Positions 17,643 through 26,278 of a stretch of DNA of 64,000 nucleotides are shown piece after piece. This DNA comes from an uncultured Bacteroides sp. GTDB lineage: Bacteria; Bacteroidota; Bacteroidia; Bacteroidales; Bacteroidaceae. The stretch covers positions 70,312-134,311 of the forward strand of contig URWA01000003.1 in NCBI GenBank assembly GCA_900551445.1. The letters run 5' to 3'. The stretch's first letter is position 1; every line of letters begins with the position of its first letter. Both the position numbers and the translations under genes were made by a program. The notes beneath the pieces are model-generated. The model was not told where the DNA came from. It saw nothing but the letters and a program-made list of their open reading frames with translations, and searched no databases.

Positions 17643-20600
17643 TCAGAATCCCAGGTTTACACCAAAGCTAAGAGAATAAGATCTCGGGTAGGAAGAAAAG
17701 TCCAACCCCGGAGTCAGAGCACTGTTGCGGACGGATACTTCCGGATCATAGCCGGAATAGCTGGTCCATGTCCACAAGTTCTGTGCGGCCACATACAGAC
17801 GCACATTGCTCAACCCCCACTTGGCCACTTTTGCTTTCGGGAAGGTATAGCCCAAAGTCAATGTTTTCAAACGGAGGAACGAACCGTCTTCCACGATTCG
17901 GGATGAAATCACCCTGTTGGAACTTGAAGTGGTTGCTGCCGGAATATCACTGTCCGGGTTTTCCGGTGTCCAGCGGTCTGCATAACTTGCATACTGGTTC
18001 AATTCCCGGGCCTTATTATTGGAACTTTCAAAGAACAAACGGTTCGCATTCAAGATGTCGTTGCCATACGACCATTGGAAAAAGATGCTCAAATCGAATC
18101 CCTTATACGTAAAGTTATTGGTGAAACCACCTGTATGAATAGGCAATCCGCGACCAATGATGGTACGGTCATTCGAATCAATAATACCGTCGCCGTTCAG
18201 GTCCTTATACTTAGGCATACCCGGCTGCGTATTATTTTCCGTAGAGAAATGAGGTACCCCGTTCTTCAACGTGTAAGTCTCACCCGATTTGTTGAAGTCA
18301 TCGTATTTATAAGTTCCTTCATAGACATATCCGTACATCATACCCATCGGCAAACCGACTTTCGCAATGTAACTGGTCTGCGAGTTGTAATCCTGGTCGA
18401 AGGTAGCCGCTGTCAAAAGGCTGTTCTGTCCTTCCGACAAAGCCAAGACTTCGTTCTTATTGAAAGCGATGTTGAAATCCGTCGTCCAGGTAAAGTTCTT
18501 GGTCTGGATATTTTTGGTACTTAAGCTCAATTCCAATCCGTCATTTCTCACCTTACCGATGTTCTTCGTCGCACTGTAGAAGCCCGAAGACAAAGGAACC
18601 GACGCATCCAGCAGCAAGTCACGGGTCGTCTTCCGGTAAATATCGGCCGTGAAACTAATCCGTTCTCTGAAGAGACTCAAATCCAATCCCACGTTCCACT
18701 GTTCGGTAGTTTCCCATTTCAGGTTGTTGTTTCCGATAGACGTAGGAACCGTACCCACCGTCGTATTGTCGCCATTTATCGGATAGACTCCACTCGGAAT
18801 ACTACCATTGGAAATATAGTCACCCACCTTCGACTTCAAAGCCTGCATCAAGGCATAATATTCATACTCATCAATACGGTTATTACCCGTCAATCCCCAG
18901 CTGGCACGCAGCTTACCGGAATCCAACACCCTTGACAAGGGTTTCATAAACTCTTCCTCCATAAAGTTCCAGGCCAAAGAACCGGAAGGGAAATACCCGT
19001 AGCGGTTTTTCTTGCTGAACTTCGACGAACCATCGGCACGGAAAGAAACAGTGGCATAATATTTTGACTTGTAATTATAATTCAGACGAGCCAGATAAGA
19101 CATCATAGACCATGAGCTCTTCAGCGAATTGGTCGTGTTGGCCTGTCCTTCATACATACCGGCCATACCCAAAGATTCATTCGGGATATGAGTGGTACGG
19201 AAAGAATAATATTCATAATCCGAATTCTGGAACGTGATACCTACCAAGGCATTGAAGAAATGTTTTTTCTTAATGTTAGTCTGGTAAGTCAATGTATTTT
19301 CATTCAGCCAGGTGAGACGTTCATTCCGGACTACCTGCGCATTCACCTTATCGGTAGAAGTAGGACCTCCGTAACGGGTCTTCGAGTTGTTGAACTGGTC
19401 GTTCTTACGCGCATCGTAGGTATAACCGCCCGAAATTTTCAGCTTCAATCCTTTTATAATGTCGTATGCCACATAACCGTTAATCTGCAGATTGTTGATA
19501 TAGTTCTTTCGGTATTCGTTTTTCAAGGAAAGAATCGGATTGAAACGATAGTCGTTACTGTTGTCCACCGCATCATCCATCACATTGTCCATCAAGGAAC
19601 TGAGCGGTTTGTTCGGATAAGTCACCGGACGATATCCCCATACACTATAAAAAAGGTTGTTCATACCGCTGTAAGAGTTCTCAGAAGGAGTGGAACCCGT
19701 CTGAATGCTCCGGGAATAGTTTGTGGTCAAACTGATGTCCAGCTTATCCCGCTTGATTACCGTATTGGCACGCATCTGGAAACGTTCGTACCCAGTATTC
19801 AACAATACACCCTGCTGATTGTAATAAGAAGTAGAGGCATTGTAGCGCACACCTTCCGTACCTCCCGTCAGACGAAGGCTATGATTGTGTTGGAAAGCCG
19901 TACGGAATATCTCGTCCTGCCAGTCATACTGGTCGATATTGCGGTAATCGTCCAACGTCCATTGCTTGCCGTTGTATTCCATCAAATAACCGCCCGTTGC
20001 AGAGCTGGCCTGCACGGGATACATCTCTGCCTGCAGTTTCACAAACTCATAGGCATCCATCATCGGAATCTTACGCGTCACATTATGCATGGTCACACTG
20101 CCATCGTATGTAATCTGCGGTTTTCCAATCTTACCTTTCTTCGTGGTAATGATGACTACTCCGTTCGCACCACGGGCACCGTAAATAGCCGTAGCCGACG
20201 CATCTTTCAAAATATCCAACGATTCAATATCCGAAGGGTTGATGGTGTTCGCCATCGCCGCATCTTCTACCGGAAAACCATCGATGACGTACAACGGAGA
20301 GTTGTCCTGTGTCAAAGAGTTGTTACCACGAATCACAATGTTCATGGTTCCACCCGGAGTACCTTCACTGGACGATACGTTCACACCAGCCACTCGACCT
20401 CCCAACGTCTGGTCGAAGGAGCCTACCGGCGTATTCAACAGGTCATTCATATCCGCCTTGGCCACGGACCCGGTCAGGTCTTTTTTCTTCACTTCCTGAT
20501 AACCTACCACTACCACTTCGTCAAGTACCTTGGTATCTTCCTCCAGTACAATGGACATCGGCTTAGAAACATCTACCGGAAGTTCTTTTGTGGCATAACC

Positions 20601-20849
20601 AATAAAAGACACAATAATGACAGCGTTCTTATCCGGCACTCCCAATGAGAACTTTCCATCGATATCAGTAATAGTTCCCTGGGTAGTTCCTTTCAACTGG
20701 ATACTGGCACCTATGACGCTTTCACCTGTCTGATCGACTACAGTACCCCTCACGAGTACCTGGGCCATAGCCACAGTTACAGAGAATAAGACGAACAGTA
20801 TCATGCTCATTCCTCTTCTCCATAGAATAGTTCGGAATTCGGTTTGCAT
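17643..20849 (-). CDS. susC: SusC/RagA-family TonB-linked outer membrane transporter
   Basis: 1068 residues. After a signal peptide (MSMILFVLFSVTVAMAQ) comes a carboxypeptidase-regulatory-like domain (about 30-105), the TonB box region DEVVVVGYQ, the plug with VRGNNSLTQDNSPLYVIDGFP, the DILKDASATAIYGARGANGVV signature near 215-235, and a 22-strand barrel ending in LSFGVNLGF. It imports oligosaccharides using TonB energy. First gene of the operon that runs to 5013. Translation could start at the first Met or at the Met 13 residues later that begins the signal peptide core. No SusC-type FecR interaction domain (STN) is present, so regulation through a hybrid two-component system or another regulator outside the window is likely. 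Confidence 0.95.
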   Translation of the reverse strand: MQTEFRTILWRRGMSMILFVLFSVTVAMAQVLVRGTVVDQTGESVIGASIQLKGTTQGTITDIDGKFSLGVPDKNAVIIVSFIGYATKELPVDVSKPMSIVLEEDTKVLDEVVVVGYQEVKKKDLTGSVAKADMNDLLNTPVGSFDQTLGGRVAGVNVSSSEGTPGGTMNIVIRGNNSLTQDNSPLYVIDGFPVEDAAMANTINPSDIESLDILKDASATAIYGARGANGVVIITTKKGKIGKPQITYDGSVTMHNVTRKIPMMDAYEFVKLQAEMYPVQASSATGGYLMEYNGKQWTLDDYRNIDQYDWQDEIFRTAFQHNHSLRLTGGTEGVRYNASTSYYNQQGVLLNTGYERFQMRANTVIKRDKLDISLTTNYSRSIQTGSTPSENSYSGMNNLFYSVWGYRPVTYPNKPLSSLMDNVMDDAVDNSNDYRFNPILSLKNEYRKNYINNLQINGYVAYDIIKGLKLKISGGYTYDARKNDQFNNSKTRYGGPTSTDKVNAQVVRNERLTWLNENTLTYQTNIKKKHFFNALVGITFQNSDYEYYSFRTTHIPNESLGMAGMYEGQANTTNSLKSSWSMMSYLARLNYNYKSKYYATVSFRADGSSKFSKKNRYGYFPSGSLAWNFMEEEFMKPLSRVLDSGKLRASWGLTGNNRIDEYEYYALMQALKSKVGDYISNGSIPSGVYPINGDNTTVGTVPTSIGNNNLKWETTEQWNVGLDLSLFRERISFTADIYRKTTRDLLLDASVPLSSGFYSATKNIGKVRNDGLELSLSTKNIQTKNFTWTTDFNIAFNKNEVLALSEGQNSLLTAATFDQDYNSQTSYIAKVGLPMGMMYGYVYEGTYKYDDFNKSGETYTLKNGVPHFSTENNTQPGMPKYKDLNGDGIIDSNDRTIIGRGLPIHTGGFTNNFTYKGFDLSIFFQWSYGNDILNANRLFFESSNNKARELNQYASYADRWTPENPDSDIPAATTSSSNRVISSRIVEDGSFLRLKTLTLGYTFPKAKVAKWGLSNVRLYVAAQNLWTWTSYSGYDPEVSVRNSALTPGLDFSSYPRSYSLSFGVNLGF

Positions 20850-20892
20850 ACAATGAATTTAGATTAAATTTAGATTTTAAAGTTTTCTGTGA

Positions 20893-20900
20893 CAAATGTA
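20893..20900 (-). promoter_or_regulatory. -7 promoter box of the SusC operon
   Basis: TACATTTG on the minus strand is an exact match to TAnnTTTG, 44 bp before the SusC start. A weak TTTTAG lies near the -33 position (about 20923-20929). The 473-bp gap 20850-21322 holds this box, the six-unit 22-bp repeat array and the psd promoter; I see no gene in it. Confidence 0.6.
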
Positions 20901-21050
20901 CCTTTTTATTGTATAGAGAATGGCTAAAATAGTTCATTTAAGTGGATAAAAATATTCAACACTCCAGAAATTACGAATAAGCAAATATGTAACCATCTAA
21001 TTATCAATAGAATATAAATCCACACATGACAAAGAACATCTTTTATGAAA

Positions 21051-21174
21051 AACGCACTTGCGTTCCTTCCAAAACGTACTTACGCTTCAACTAAAACGCC
21101 CTTACGTTTTGGACAAAACGTAAAGGCGTTTCAATAAAAACGTCAAAGCGTTTTCCTTCAAACGCACTTGCGTT
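21051..21174. repeat. Six 22-bp repeats with AACG-N6-CGTT dyad core
   Basis: AACG starts at 21051, 21073, 21095, 21117, 21139 and 21161: six units spaced exactly 22 bp. Each unit has the form AACGnnnnnnCGTT (unit 2 ends CGCT), separated by 8-bp A/T-rich spacers. Units 1 and 6 are identical (AACGCACTTGCGTT). Unit 4 is nearly the reverse complement of unit 3, so the two can form an 18-bp hairpin with a GGAC loop. It lies between the divergent susC and psd promoters. Confidence 0.85.
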
Positions 21175-21266
21175 TTTTTAGAGGTTACAAAAAGCTACAA
21201 AATCACCTTTTTTTCCTCTTTATAAAGAGGAAATCTTCGTACAGCACTGTTTTTCTGTTTCTATAA

Positions 21267-21298
21267 TTTGCAGAGTTCTTAAAATAGCCCTATCTTCG
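21267..21298 (+). promoter_or_regulatory. Promoter of psd-pssA
   Basis: TTTG at 21267-21270 and TATCTTCG at 21291-21298 match the Bacteroidota -33/-7 pair with a 20-bp spacer; the -7 box has one mismatch. The start codon of psd is 25 bp downstream. Confidence 0.75.
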
Positions 21299-21322
21299 CA
21301 CGATAAAACGTGCAACTTTGTT

Positions 21323-22018
21323 ATGACCCGAATGAACAGAATAAAGAAACTCAAAAAAATCCGACTCCATCACGAAGGAACTCACATTCTGATTACCGGT
21401 GCAATCTTGTTACTCCTCATAAATACCGCTTTGTATTGGGGAATCGAGTGCAAGATACCCTTCTATATAGTAGCTGTCGCAAGCCTCATCGTCTACGGAC
21501 TGATGGTCAATTTCTTCCGTTGCCCGATACGCCTGTTCAAGGGTGATACGGAAAAAATGGTAGTCGCACCGGCCGACGGACGCGTGGTTGTCATTGAGGA
21601 AGTGGATGAATATGAATATTTCCATGACCGCCGCCTGATGATTTCCATCTTTATGGACATCACCAACGTACATGCCAACTGGTATCCGGTAGATGGAGTG
21701 GTGAAACATGTGGACCACCATAACGGACGCTTCATGAAAGCCTGGCTGCCGAAAGCCAGCACGGAAAACGAACGTTCGATGGTTGTCATCGATACGCCGG
21801 AAGGCCATACCGTCATGGCCCGTCAGATTGCGGGTGCCGTGGCCCGACGTATTGTAACATACGCCGTACCGGGAGAAGACTGCTACATTGACGAGCACAT
21901 GGGATTCATCAAGTTCGGGTCGCGGGTGGATGTGTATCTGCCATTGGGCACAGAAGTCTGTGTCACGATGGGACAGAAAACGACCGGCAATGAAACGGTG
22001 ATTGCCCGCCTGCCCTAA
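21323..22018 (+). CDS. psd: Phosphatidylserine decarboxylase
   Basis: 231 residues, the short single-gene form. It decarboxylates phosphatidylserine to phosphatidylethanolamine at the inner membrane. An N-terminal hydrophobic hairpin (about 20-58) is followed by APADGRVVVIEEV, FMDITNVHANWYPVDG and the self-cleavage motif FGSR near residue 200, where Ser becomes the pyruvoyl group. A start at the second Met (21332) is also possible. Next to pssA 41 bp downstream, it completes the phosphatidylethanolamine pathway. Confidence 0.93.
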   Translation: MTRMNRIKKLKKIRLHHEGTHILITGAILLLLINTALYWGIECKIPFYIVAVASLIVYGLMVNFFRCPIRLFKGDTEKMVVAPADGRVVVIEEVDEYEYFHDRRLMISIFMDITNVHANWYPVDGVVKHVDHHNGRFMKAWLPKASTENERSMVVIDTPEGHTVMARQIAGAVARRIVTYAVPGEDCYIDEHMGFIKFGSRVDVYLPLGTEVCVTMGQKTTGNETVIARLP

Positions 22019-22059
22019 TCTAGAAGAAAACAATATATACCTTATTTATATATAGCATC

Positions 22060-22764
22060 ATGGCTCACGCGATTATCCGGAATATCCCCAACACGATTAC
22101 CAGCTGTAATCTGTTTTGTGGATGCATAGCCTGTTACATGGCTTTTCATAGCAAATACGAATGGGCACTGCTTTTCATCGTACTGGGAGCGGTGTTCGAT
22201 TTCTTCGACGGGATGACAGCCCGCTTGCTGCATGTGTCCTCTCCCATCGGGAAAGAGCTGGATTCGCTGGCCGATGACATTACCTTCGGACTGGCCCCGG
22301 CTGCTATTGCTTTCTCTCTGTTCAAAGAGGTGCATTACCCGGATTTTCTCCTTCCGTTGTCGGACATCATGCCCTATACGGCTTTCCTGATTGCCGTATT
22401 CTCGGCGCTCCGACTGGCCAAATTCAACCTGGACGAACGTCAGACAAGTTCGTTTATCGGCATGCCGACCCCTGCCAACGCCTTGTTCTGGGGCTCACTG
22501 ACGGTAGGAGCACACAACTTCCTGATTTCCGACAGCTTCAATGCTTTCTACCTCTTCATCCTGGTACTTGTCATGTCATTGTTGCTGGTAGCCGAACTGC
22601 CCATGTTCTCCCTGAAGTTTAAAGATCTGTCGTGGGGACACAACAAGATAAGCTATATCTTCCTGATTGTCAGTATTCCATTGCTGATTATCTTCCAACT
22701 GAGCGGATTCGCGGCTGTCATCGTATGGTACATCCTTTTATCCTTACTGACACGCAAAAAATAG
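22060..22764 (+). CDS. pssA: CDP-diacylglycerol--serine O-phosphatidyltransferase
   Basis: 234 residues, an integral membrane protein with about six to eight hydrophobic segments. The CDP-alcohol phosphotransferase signature DG-x2-AR-x8-G-x3-D-x3-D is seen as DGMTAR, then GKELDSLAD near residues 50-72. It makes phosphatidylserine from CDP-diacylglycerol and serine, the substrate of the upstream psd product. Confidence 0.93.
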   Translation: MAHAIIRNIPNTITSCNLFCGCIACYMAFHSKYEWALLFIVLGAVFDFFDGMTARLLHVSSPIGKELDSLADDITFGLAPAAIAFSLFKEVHYPDFLLPLSDIMPYTAFLIAVFSALRLAKFNLDERQTSSFIGMPTPANALFWGSLTVGAHNFLISDSFNAFYLFILVLVMSLLLVAELPMFSLKFKDLSWGHNKISYIFLIVSIPLLIIFQLSGFAAVIVWYILLSLLTRKK

Positions 22765-22776
22765 ACAGGGAAATTG

Positions 22777-22791
22777 TGGCACGTTTTTTGT
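22777..22791 (+). promoter_or_regulatory. Sigma-54-like promoter before DUF4834 gene
   Basis: TGGCACG-N4-TTGTT closely matches the sigma-54 consensus (TGGCACG-N4-TTGC). It ends 26 bp before the ATG at 22818, so a start about 12 bp downstream would leave a leader of about 15 nt. The -12 element reads TTGT instead of TTGC. Confidence 0.5.
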
Positions 22792-22817
22792 TCCTTCTAA
22801 ATTAAAAACGAAAGAAA

Positions 22818-23096
22818 ATGTTCCATCTTCTAGGCTTTATATTTTTCATCATACTGGTTGTCCTGCTCGTCGGACTCTTCATTCTGTACAGAGTCATCGG
22901 CATGATATTCGGATTCAAACGACGCATGAAACGCAACGGCTCTGCCCAACGGACCACTTATTCCTCCGGTTCCAGTCAGCCACAGGAAGACTCCTTCGAT
23001 ACTTATTCCAACGAAGGAAATGCCTCCGCACGCCGACGGAAAAAGATTTTCGACAAAGAAGAAGGAGAATACGTGGATTTTGAAGAAATCAAATAA
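22818..23096 (+). CDS. DUF4834 family small membrane protein
   Basis: 92 residues. One N-terminal transmembrane helix (about 5-32, FIFFIILVVLLVGLFIL) is followed by a basic stretch (FKRRMKRN) and a hydrophilic, Ser/Gln-rich tail ending in KIFDKEEGEYVDFEEIK. This is the DUF4834 plan, conserved in Bacteroidales, of unknown function. The cytoplasmic side is probably the basic tail. It converges with tadA, leaving only 6 bp between stops. Confidence 0.75.
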   Translation: MFHLLGFIFFIILVVLLVGLFILYRVIGMIFGFKRRMKRNGSAQRTTYSSGSSQPQEDSFDTYSNEGNASARRRKKIFDKEEGEYVDFEEIK

Positions 23097-23102
23097 AACT
23101 TT

Positions 23103-23537
23103 TCATCTTCTCTTCCGGAAGAAGTCTTTCATCAATCCGGCGCACTCGTCGGACAACACCCCTTTTACAACTACCGTCTTAGGGTGCAAGGCCTGCGGCG
23201 CATACCGCTGGTAACCTCTTTTCTCATCTTCTGCCCCGAACACGAGACGTCCTACCTGCGCCCAGGCTATCGCTCCTGCACACATCACGCAGGGTTCCAC
23301 CGTGACATACAACGTACAATCATTCAGGTATTTCGCTCCCAACGCATTGGCCGCCGCCGTCACCGCCTGCATCTCCGCATGGGCCGTCACATCGTGCAAG
23401 GTTTCGGTCAGGTTATGCGCACGCGCAATGATGCGGTCCCGGCAGACCACTACGGCACCCACGGGTACTTCTCCCCTGTCTGCGGCCCGTGCAGCCTCAG
23501 CCAGCGCTTGTTTCATGTAAAAAGAATCGTCTGCCAT
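23103..23537 (-). CDS. tadA: tRNA-specific adenosine deaminase / nucleoside deaminase
   Basis: 144 residues from the Met at 23537. I prefer this start because the longer frame (to 23558) would overlap the upstream gene by 17 bp and because family members begin MxDDxxYMxxAL. Zinc deaminase motifs are present: HAEMQAV (His and catalytic Glu) and PCVMCAGAI. TadA converts A34 to inosine in tRNA-Arg, allowing decoding of CGN codons. Confidence 0.9.
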   Translation of the reverse strand: MADDSFYMKQALAEAARAADRGEVPVGAVVVCRDRIIARAHNLTETLHDVTAHAEMQAVTAAANALGAKYLNDCTLYVTVEPCVMCAGAIAWAQVGRLVFGAEDEKRGYQRYAPQALHPKTVVVKGVLSDECAGLMKDFFRKRR

Positions 23538-23541
23538 CGGT

Positions 23542-23775
23542 TTATCTGCGCATGTCATGTTCCTTGAAAAGCGTGGGATAATCGTCTTCCATGTTCTGAT
23601 GGATAAAAGACAAGACCGTCTCGCGAAGCCAGCGTGCCTTGTTGGTTATCTGATATTTTTCCAGATAACGATCCACAATCCGCACCTCTTCTTCGCTCAT
23701 CAGACAAACCATCCGCTGGCGACGGGGAGGATTGCTGACTGGTACTTTCTTTCTTTTTTTCCCGCTATTTACCAT
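23542..23775 (-). CDS. Small ribbon-helix-helix-like protein
   Basis: 77 residues. A basic N-terminus (GKKRKKVPVSNPPRRQ) is followed by a predicted strand RMVCLMS, a helix EEEVRIVDRYLEKYQ, and a helix KARWLRETVLSFI, the order found in ribbon-helix-helix DNA-binding proteins. It lies 4 bp upstream of the chosen tadA start, so the two are probably co-transcribed. Target and role unknown; regulation of its own divergent promoter region is possible. Confidence 0.6.
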   Translation of the reverse strand: MVNSGKKRKKVPVSNPPRRQRMVCLMSEEEVRIVDRYLEKYQITNKARWLRETVLSFIHQNMEDDYPTLFKEHDMRR

Positions 23776-23783
23776 TTGTCCTG

Positions 23784-23791
23784 CAAAATTA
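23784..23791 (-). promoter_or_regulatory. -7 box for the RHH-like gene and tadA
   Basis: TAATTTTG on the minus strand is an exact TAnnTTTG match, 9 bp before the start at 23775, implying a very short leader. Confidence 0.55.
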
Positions 23792-23825
23792 GCGTATTCC
23801 GTTAAAATTGAAGCATAAAAATGCG

Positions 23826-23833
23826 TATTTTTG
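23826..23833 (+). promoter_or_regulatory. -7 box for yraN
   Basis: TATTTTTG matches TAnnTTTG. It lies inside the longest open frame (which starts at 23821), which argues that translation really begins at 23848, only about 15 bp after the box. Confidence 0.6.
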
Positions 23834-23847
23834 CAAAAAAGCGGAAA

Positions 23848-24216
23848 ATGGCACTACATAATGAACTGGGAAAAGAAGGAGAAGCTGCCGCAGTGGCTTA
23901 TCTGGCTGAAAAAGGATATGAAATCAGGCACCGGGACTGGCATTCCGGACACCGCGACCTGGACATCGTGGCGCAAAAAGACGGCACCTTGGTCATTGTG
24001 GAAGTGAAAACCAGAAGAGATGACCGTTTCGGGCAGCCGGAAGAAGCCGTAGACAACCGGAAAATACGGAGTATCGTGGCTTCCGCCGATGCGTATGTCC
24101 GGAAATTCGCCATCGACCTTCCCGTCCGCTTCGACCTCATTACTGTGGTGGGGATGCAGCCTCCTTTCCGGATAGAACACATCGAAGAGGCTTTCTTCCC
24201 GCCTGTATGGAACTAA
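23848..24216 (+). CDS. YraN/UPF0102 family endonuclease-like protein
   Basis: 122 residues from the Met at 23848. Upstream codons from 23821 are in frame but overlap the promoter, and family members start like MALHNELGKEGE. The UPF0102 core is present: GKEGEAAAVAYLAEKGY, RDWHSGHRDLDIVAQKDGTLVIVEVKTR (D-x-E-x-K nuclease-like motif), then FGQPEEAVDNRK. It has the restriction-endonuclease-like fold; its role in bacteria is unclear, with DNA processing suspected. Followed 17 bp later by birA. Confidence 0.85.
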   Translation: MALHNELGKEGEAAAVAYLAEKGYEIRHRDWHSGHRDLDIVAQKDGTLVIVEVKTRRDDRFGQPEEAVDNRKIRSIVASADAYVRKFAIDLPVRFDLITVVGMQPPFRIEHIEEAFFPPVWN

Positions 24217-24233
24217 TTAATGCATAAAGACTC

Positions 24234-24971
24234 ATGAAATATCCCAAACCTATCGTACTGGCAGAAACGACTTCTACCAACTCTTACTTAGCGGACCTTT
24301 GCAATGCGCAACCGTGTCCGGAACTGACCAGTGTATATTCTTCTTTCCAATCGGCTGGACGCGGACAGCGGGGCAACAGCTGGGAGTCGGAAGCAGGCAA
24401 GAACCTGCTTTTCAGTTTTGTGCTGTATCCGGACTTTCTGGAAGCACACCGCCAGTTCTATCTGTCACAAGTCACTGCCCTGGCCCTGCATGACGTACTG
24501 TCCAGCTATACGGAAGGCATCTCCATCAAATGGCCCAACGACATCTACTGGAAAGACAAAAAGATTTGCGGCACGCTGATTGAAAACGACCTGACCGGCA
24601 TCCACATCAGTCGTTCCATCTCGGGCACCGGAGTCAACCTGAACCAGGAACGCTTCTACAGCGACGCCCCCAACCCGGTCTCCTTGTGCCAGATTACGGG
24701 CAACCGGTATGACGTACGTGAGATTCTGGAGCAAATCATGGACAAGGCCGCCGACTATTACCAGCGGCTGAAGGAAGGACAGACCGACCTGCTGGAAACA
24801 CGTTACAAGGAAGCCCTCTACCGCAAAGAGGGATTGCATCCGTTCCAAGACAAAGACGGACAGTTCCAGGCACGCATCGTGGATATCGAACCCAACGGAC
24901 GCCTGATACTGGAAGATGCACAAGGACAACAAAGAGGCTATTTATTCAAGGAAGTGGAGTATATTTTATGA
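24234..24971 (+). CDS. birA: Biotin--[acetyl-CoA carboxylase] ligase
   Basis: 245 residues, catalytic domain only: the N-terminal repressor HTH of E. coli BirA is absent, so it should not regulate transcription. Motifs: SAGRGQRGNSWES (biotinyl-AMP loop), IKWPNDIYWKDKKICGTLIEN (biotin site) and SGTGVNLNQ. It activates biotin with ATP and attaches it to biotin-dependent carboxylases. The stop overlaps the next gene start (ATGA at 24968). Confidence 0.9.
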   Translation: MKYPKPIVLAETTSTNSYLADLCNAQPCPELTSVYSSFQSAGRGQRGNSWESEAGKNLLFSFVLYPDFLEAHRQFYLSQVTALALHDVLSSYTEGISIKWPNDIYWKDKKICGTLIENDLTGIHISRSISGTGVNLNQERFYSDAPNPVSLCQITGNRYDVREILEQIMDKAADYYQRLKEGQTDLLETRYKEALYRKEGLHPFQDKDGQFQARIVDIEPNGRLILEDAQGQQRGYLFKEVEYIL

Positions 24972-26272
24972 AGACGACCGACAGACAAATTCTGCACATC
25001 GCCCTGCCATCCATCGTATCCAACATCACCGTCCCGTTGCTGGGACTGATTGACGTCACCATTGTAGGCCACCTGGGAGCGGCTTCCTACATCGGAGCCA
25101 TCGCTGTGGGAGGCATGCTGTTCAATATGATTTACTGGCTCTTCGGTTTTCTCCGCATGGGAACGGGAGGACTCACCGCCCAAGCCTACGGCCGGCACGA
25201 CTTGCAGGAATCTACCCGAATCCTGCTCCGCTCACTGAGCATCAGCCTGCTGCTGGCTCTTGCCCTGCTGATATTGCAAATTCCGATTCGCAGCCTGGCT
25301 TTCACCTTCATGGACACCAGTGAGGAGGTGGAAAAATTGGCCACGCTCTATTTCCATATCTGCATCTGGGGAGCTCCAGCCACACTGGGACTCTACGGAT
25401 TCAACGGCTGGTACATCGGTATGCAGAACTCCCGCTTTCCGATGTTCATCGCCATCACTCAAAACATTGTCAACATTACTGCCAGCCTGTTTTTCGTCTT
25501 CTCCCTCGGCATGAAAGTGGAAGGAGTGGCATTTGGCACCCTTGTGGCACAATATGCAGGAGTGGGAATGGCCTGTCTGCTCTGGCTCGTCTACTACCGC
25601 CCCCTGCGGAAGTACCTGCACCAGAAAGCTTTGTTCGACCGGAATGAAATGAAACGTTTTTTCCAAGTGAACCGGGACATCTTCTTCCGTACGCTCTGCC
25701 TGATTGCCGTAACCGTTTTTTTCACCTCTACGGGAGCTGCATACGGCGACGTAGTACTGGCCGTCAATGCCTTACTCATGCAACTGTTCACTTTGTTTTC
25801 GTATTTCATGGACGGATTTGCCTACGCGGGAGAAGCACTGACCGGGAAATACATCGGGGCCCGGAACCACAAGGCGCTGACGCTAACCGTAAAACATCTT
25901 TTCAAGTGGGGCATCTCTCTTTCCCTGCTGTTTACCCTGCTCTACGGGCTGGGAGGAAAAGGATTTCTAAGTCTGCTAACTGATGACGCTTCCGTCATTG
26001 CCGCATCCGGAGAATATATTTATTGGGTGCTGGCCATTCCACTGGCCGGCTTTTCCGCCTTCCTGCTCGATGGCATTTGTATCGGAGCTACAGCTACCCG
26101 CCTCATGCTACGTGCCATGCTGGTTGCCTCAGCCAGTTTTTTCCTCTTATATTATGGGCTGCACGACACACTGGGAAACCATGCCCTCTGGATGGCTTTC
26201 ATTGTCTACCTGTTCTTGAGAGGATGTGTACAGGCCTTCTTCTGCCTAAAAGCGCCCTTGCTTAAACCCTAA
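24968..26272 (+). CDS. MATE family efflux transporter
   Basis: 434 residues with about twelve hydrophobic segments. The N-terminal TDRQILHIALPSIVSNITVPLLGLIDVTIVGHLG is the DinF/NorM-type opening, and the halves repeat (second half from about 225). MATE exporters move cationic drugs or metabolites out of the cell against Na+ or H+. Translationally coupled to birA by a 4-bp overlap, but a functional link is not evident. Substrate unknown. Confidence 0.88.
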   Translation: MKTTDRQILHIALPSIVSNITVPLLGLIDVTIVGHLGAASYIGAIAVGGMLFNMIYWLFGFLRMGTGGLTAQAYGRHDLQESTRILLRSLSISLLLALALLILQIPIRSLAFTFMDTSEEVEKLATLYFHICIWGAPATLGLYGFNGWYIGMQNSRFPMFIAITQNIVNITASLFFVFSLGMKVEGVAFGTLVAQYAGVGMACLLWLVYYRPLRKYLHQKALFDRNEMKRFFQVNRDIFFRTLCLIAVTVFFTSTGAAYGDVVLAVNALLMQLFTLFSYFMDGFAYAGEALTGKYIGARNHKALTLTVKHLFKWGISLSLLFTLLYGLGGKGFLSLLTDDASVIAASGEYIYWVLAIPLAGFSAFLLDGICIGATATRLMLRAMLVASASFFLLYYGLHDTLGNHALWMAFIVYLFLRGCVQAFFCLKAPLLKP

Positions 26273-26278
26273 GCCAGC

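Noticed and set aside
19188..20648. Plus-strand open frame of 486 codons opposite susC
   Set aside because: The minus strand encodes a full SusC with all signatures; the opposite frame is a by-product of its codon use.
21051..21174. Possible CRISPR array
   Set aside because: The repeat period is 22 bp with 8-bp spacers and no cas genes are near; units are dyads, not repeat-spacer pairs.
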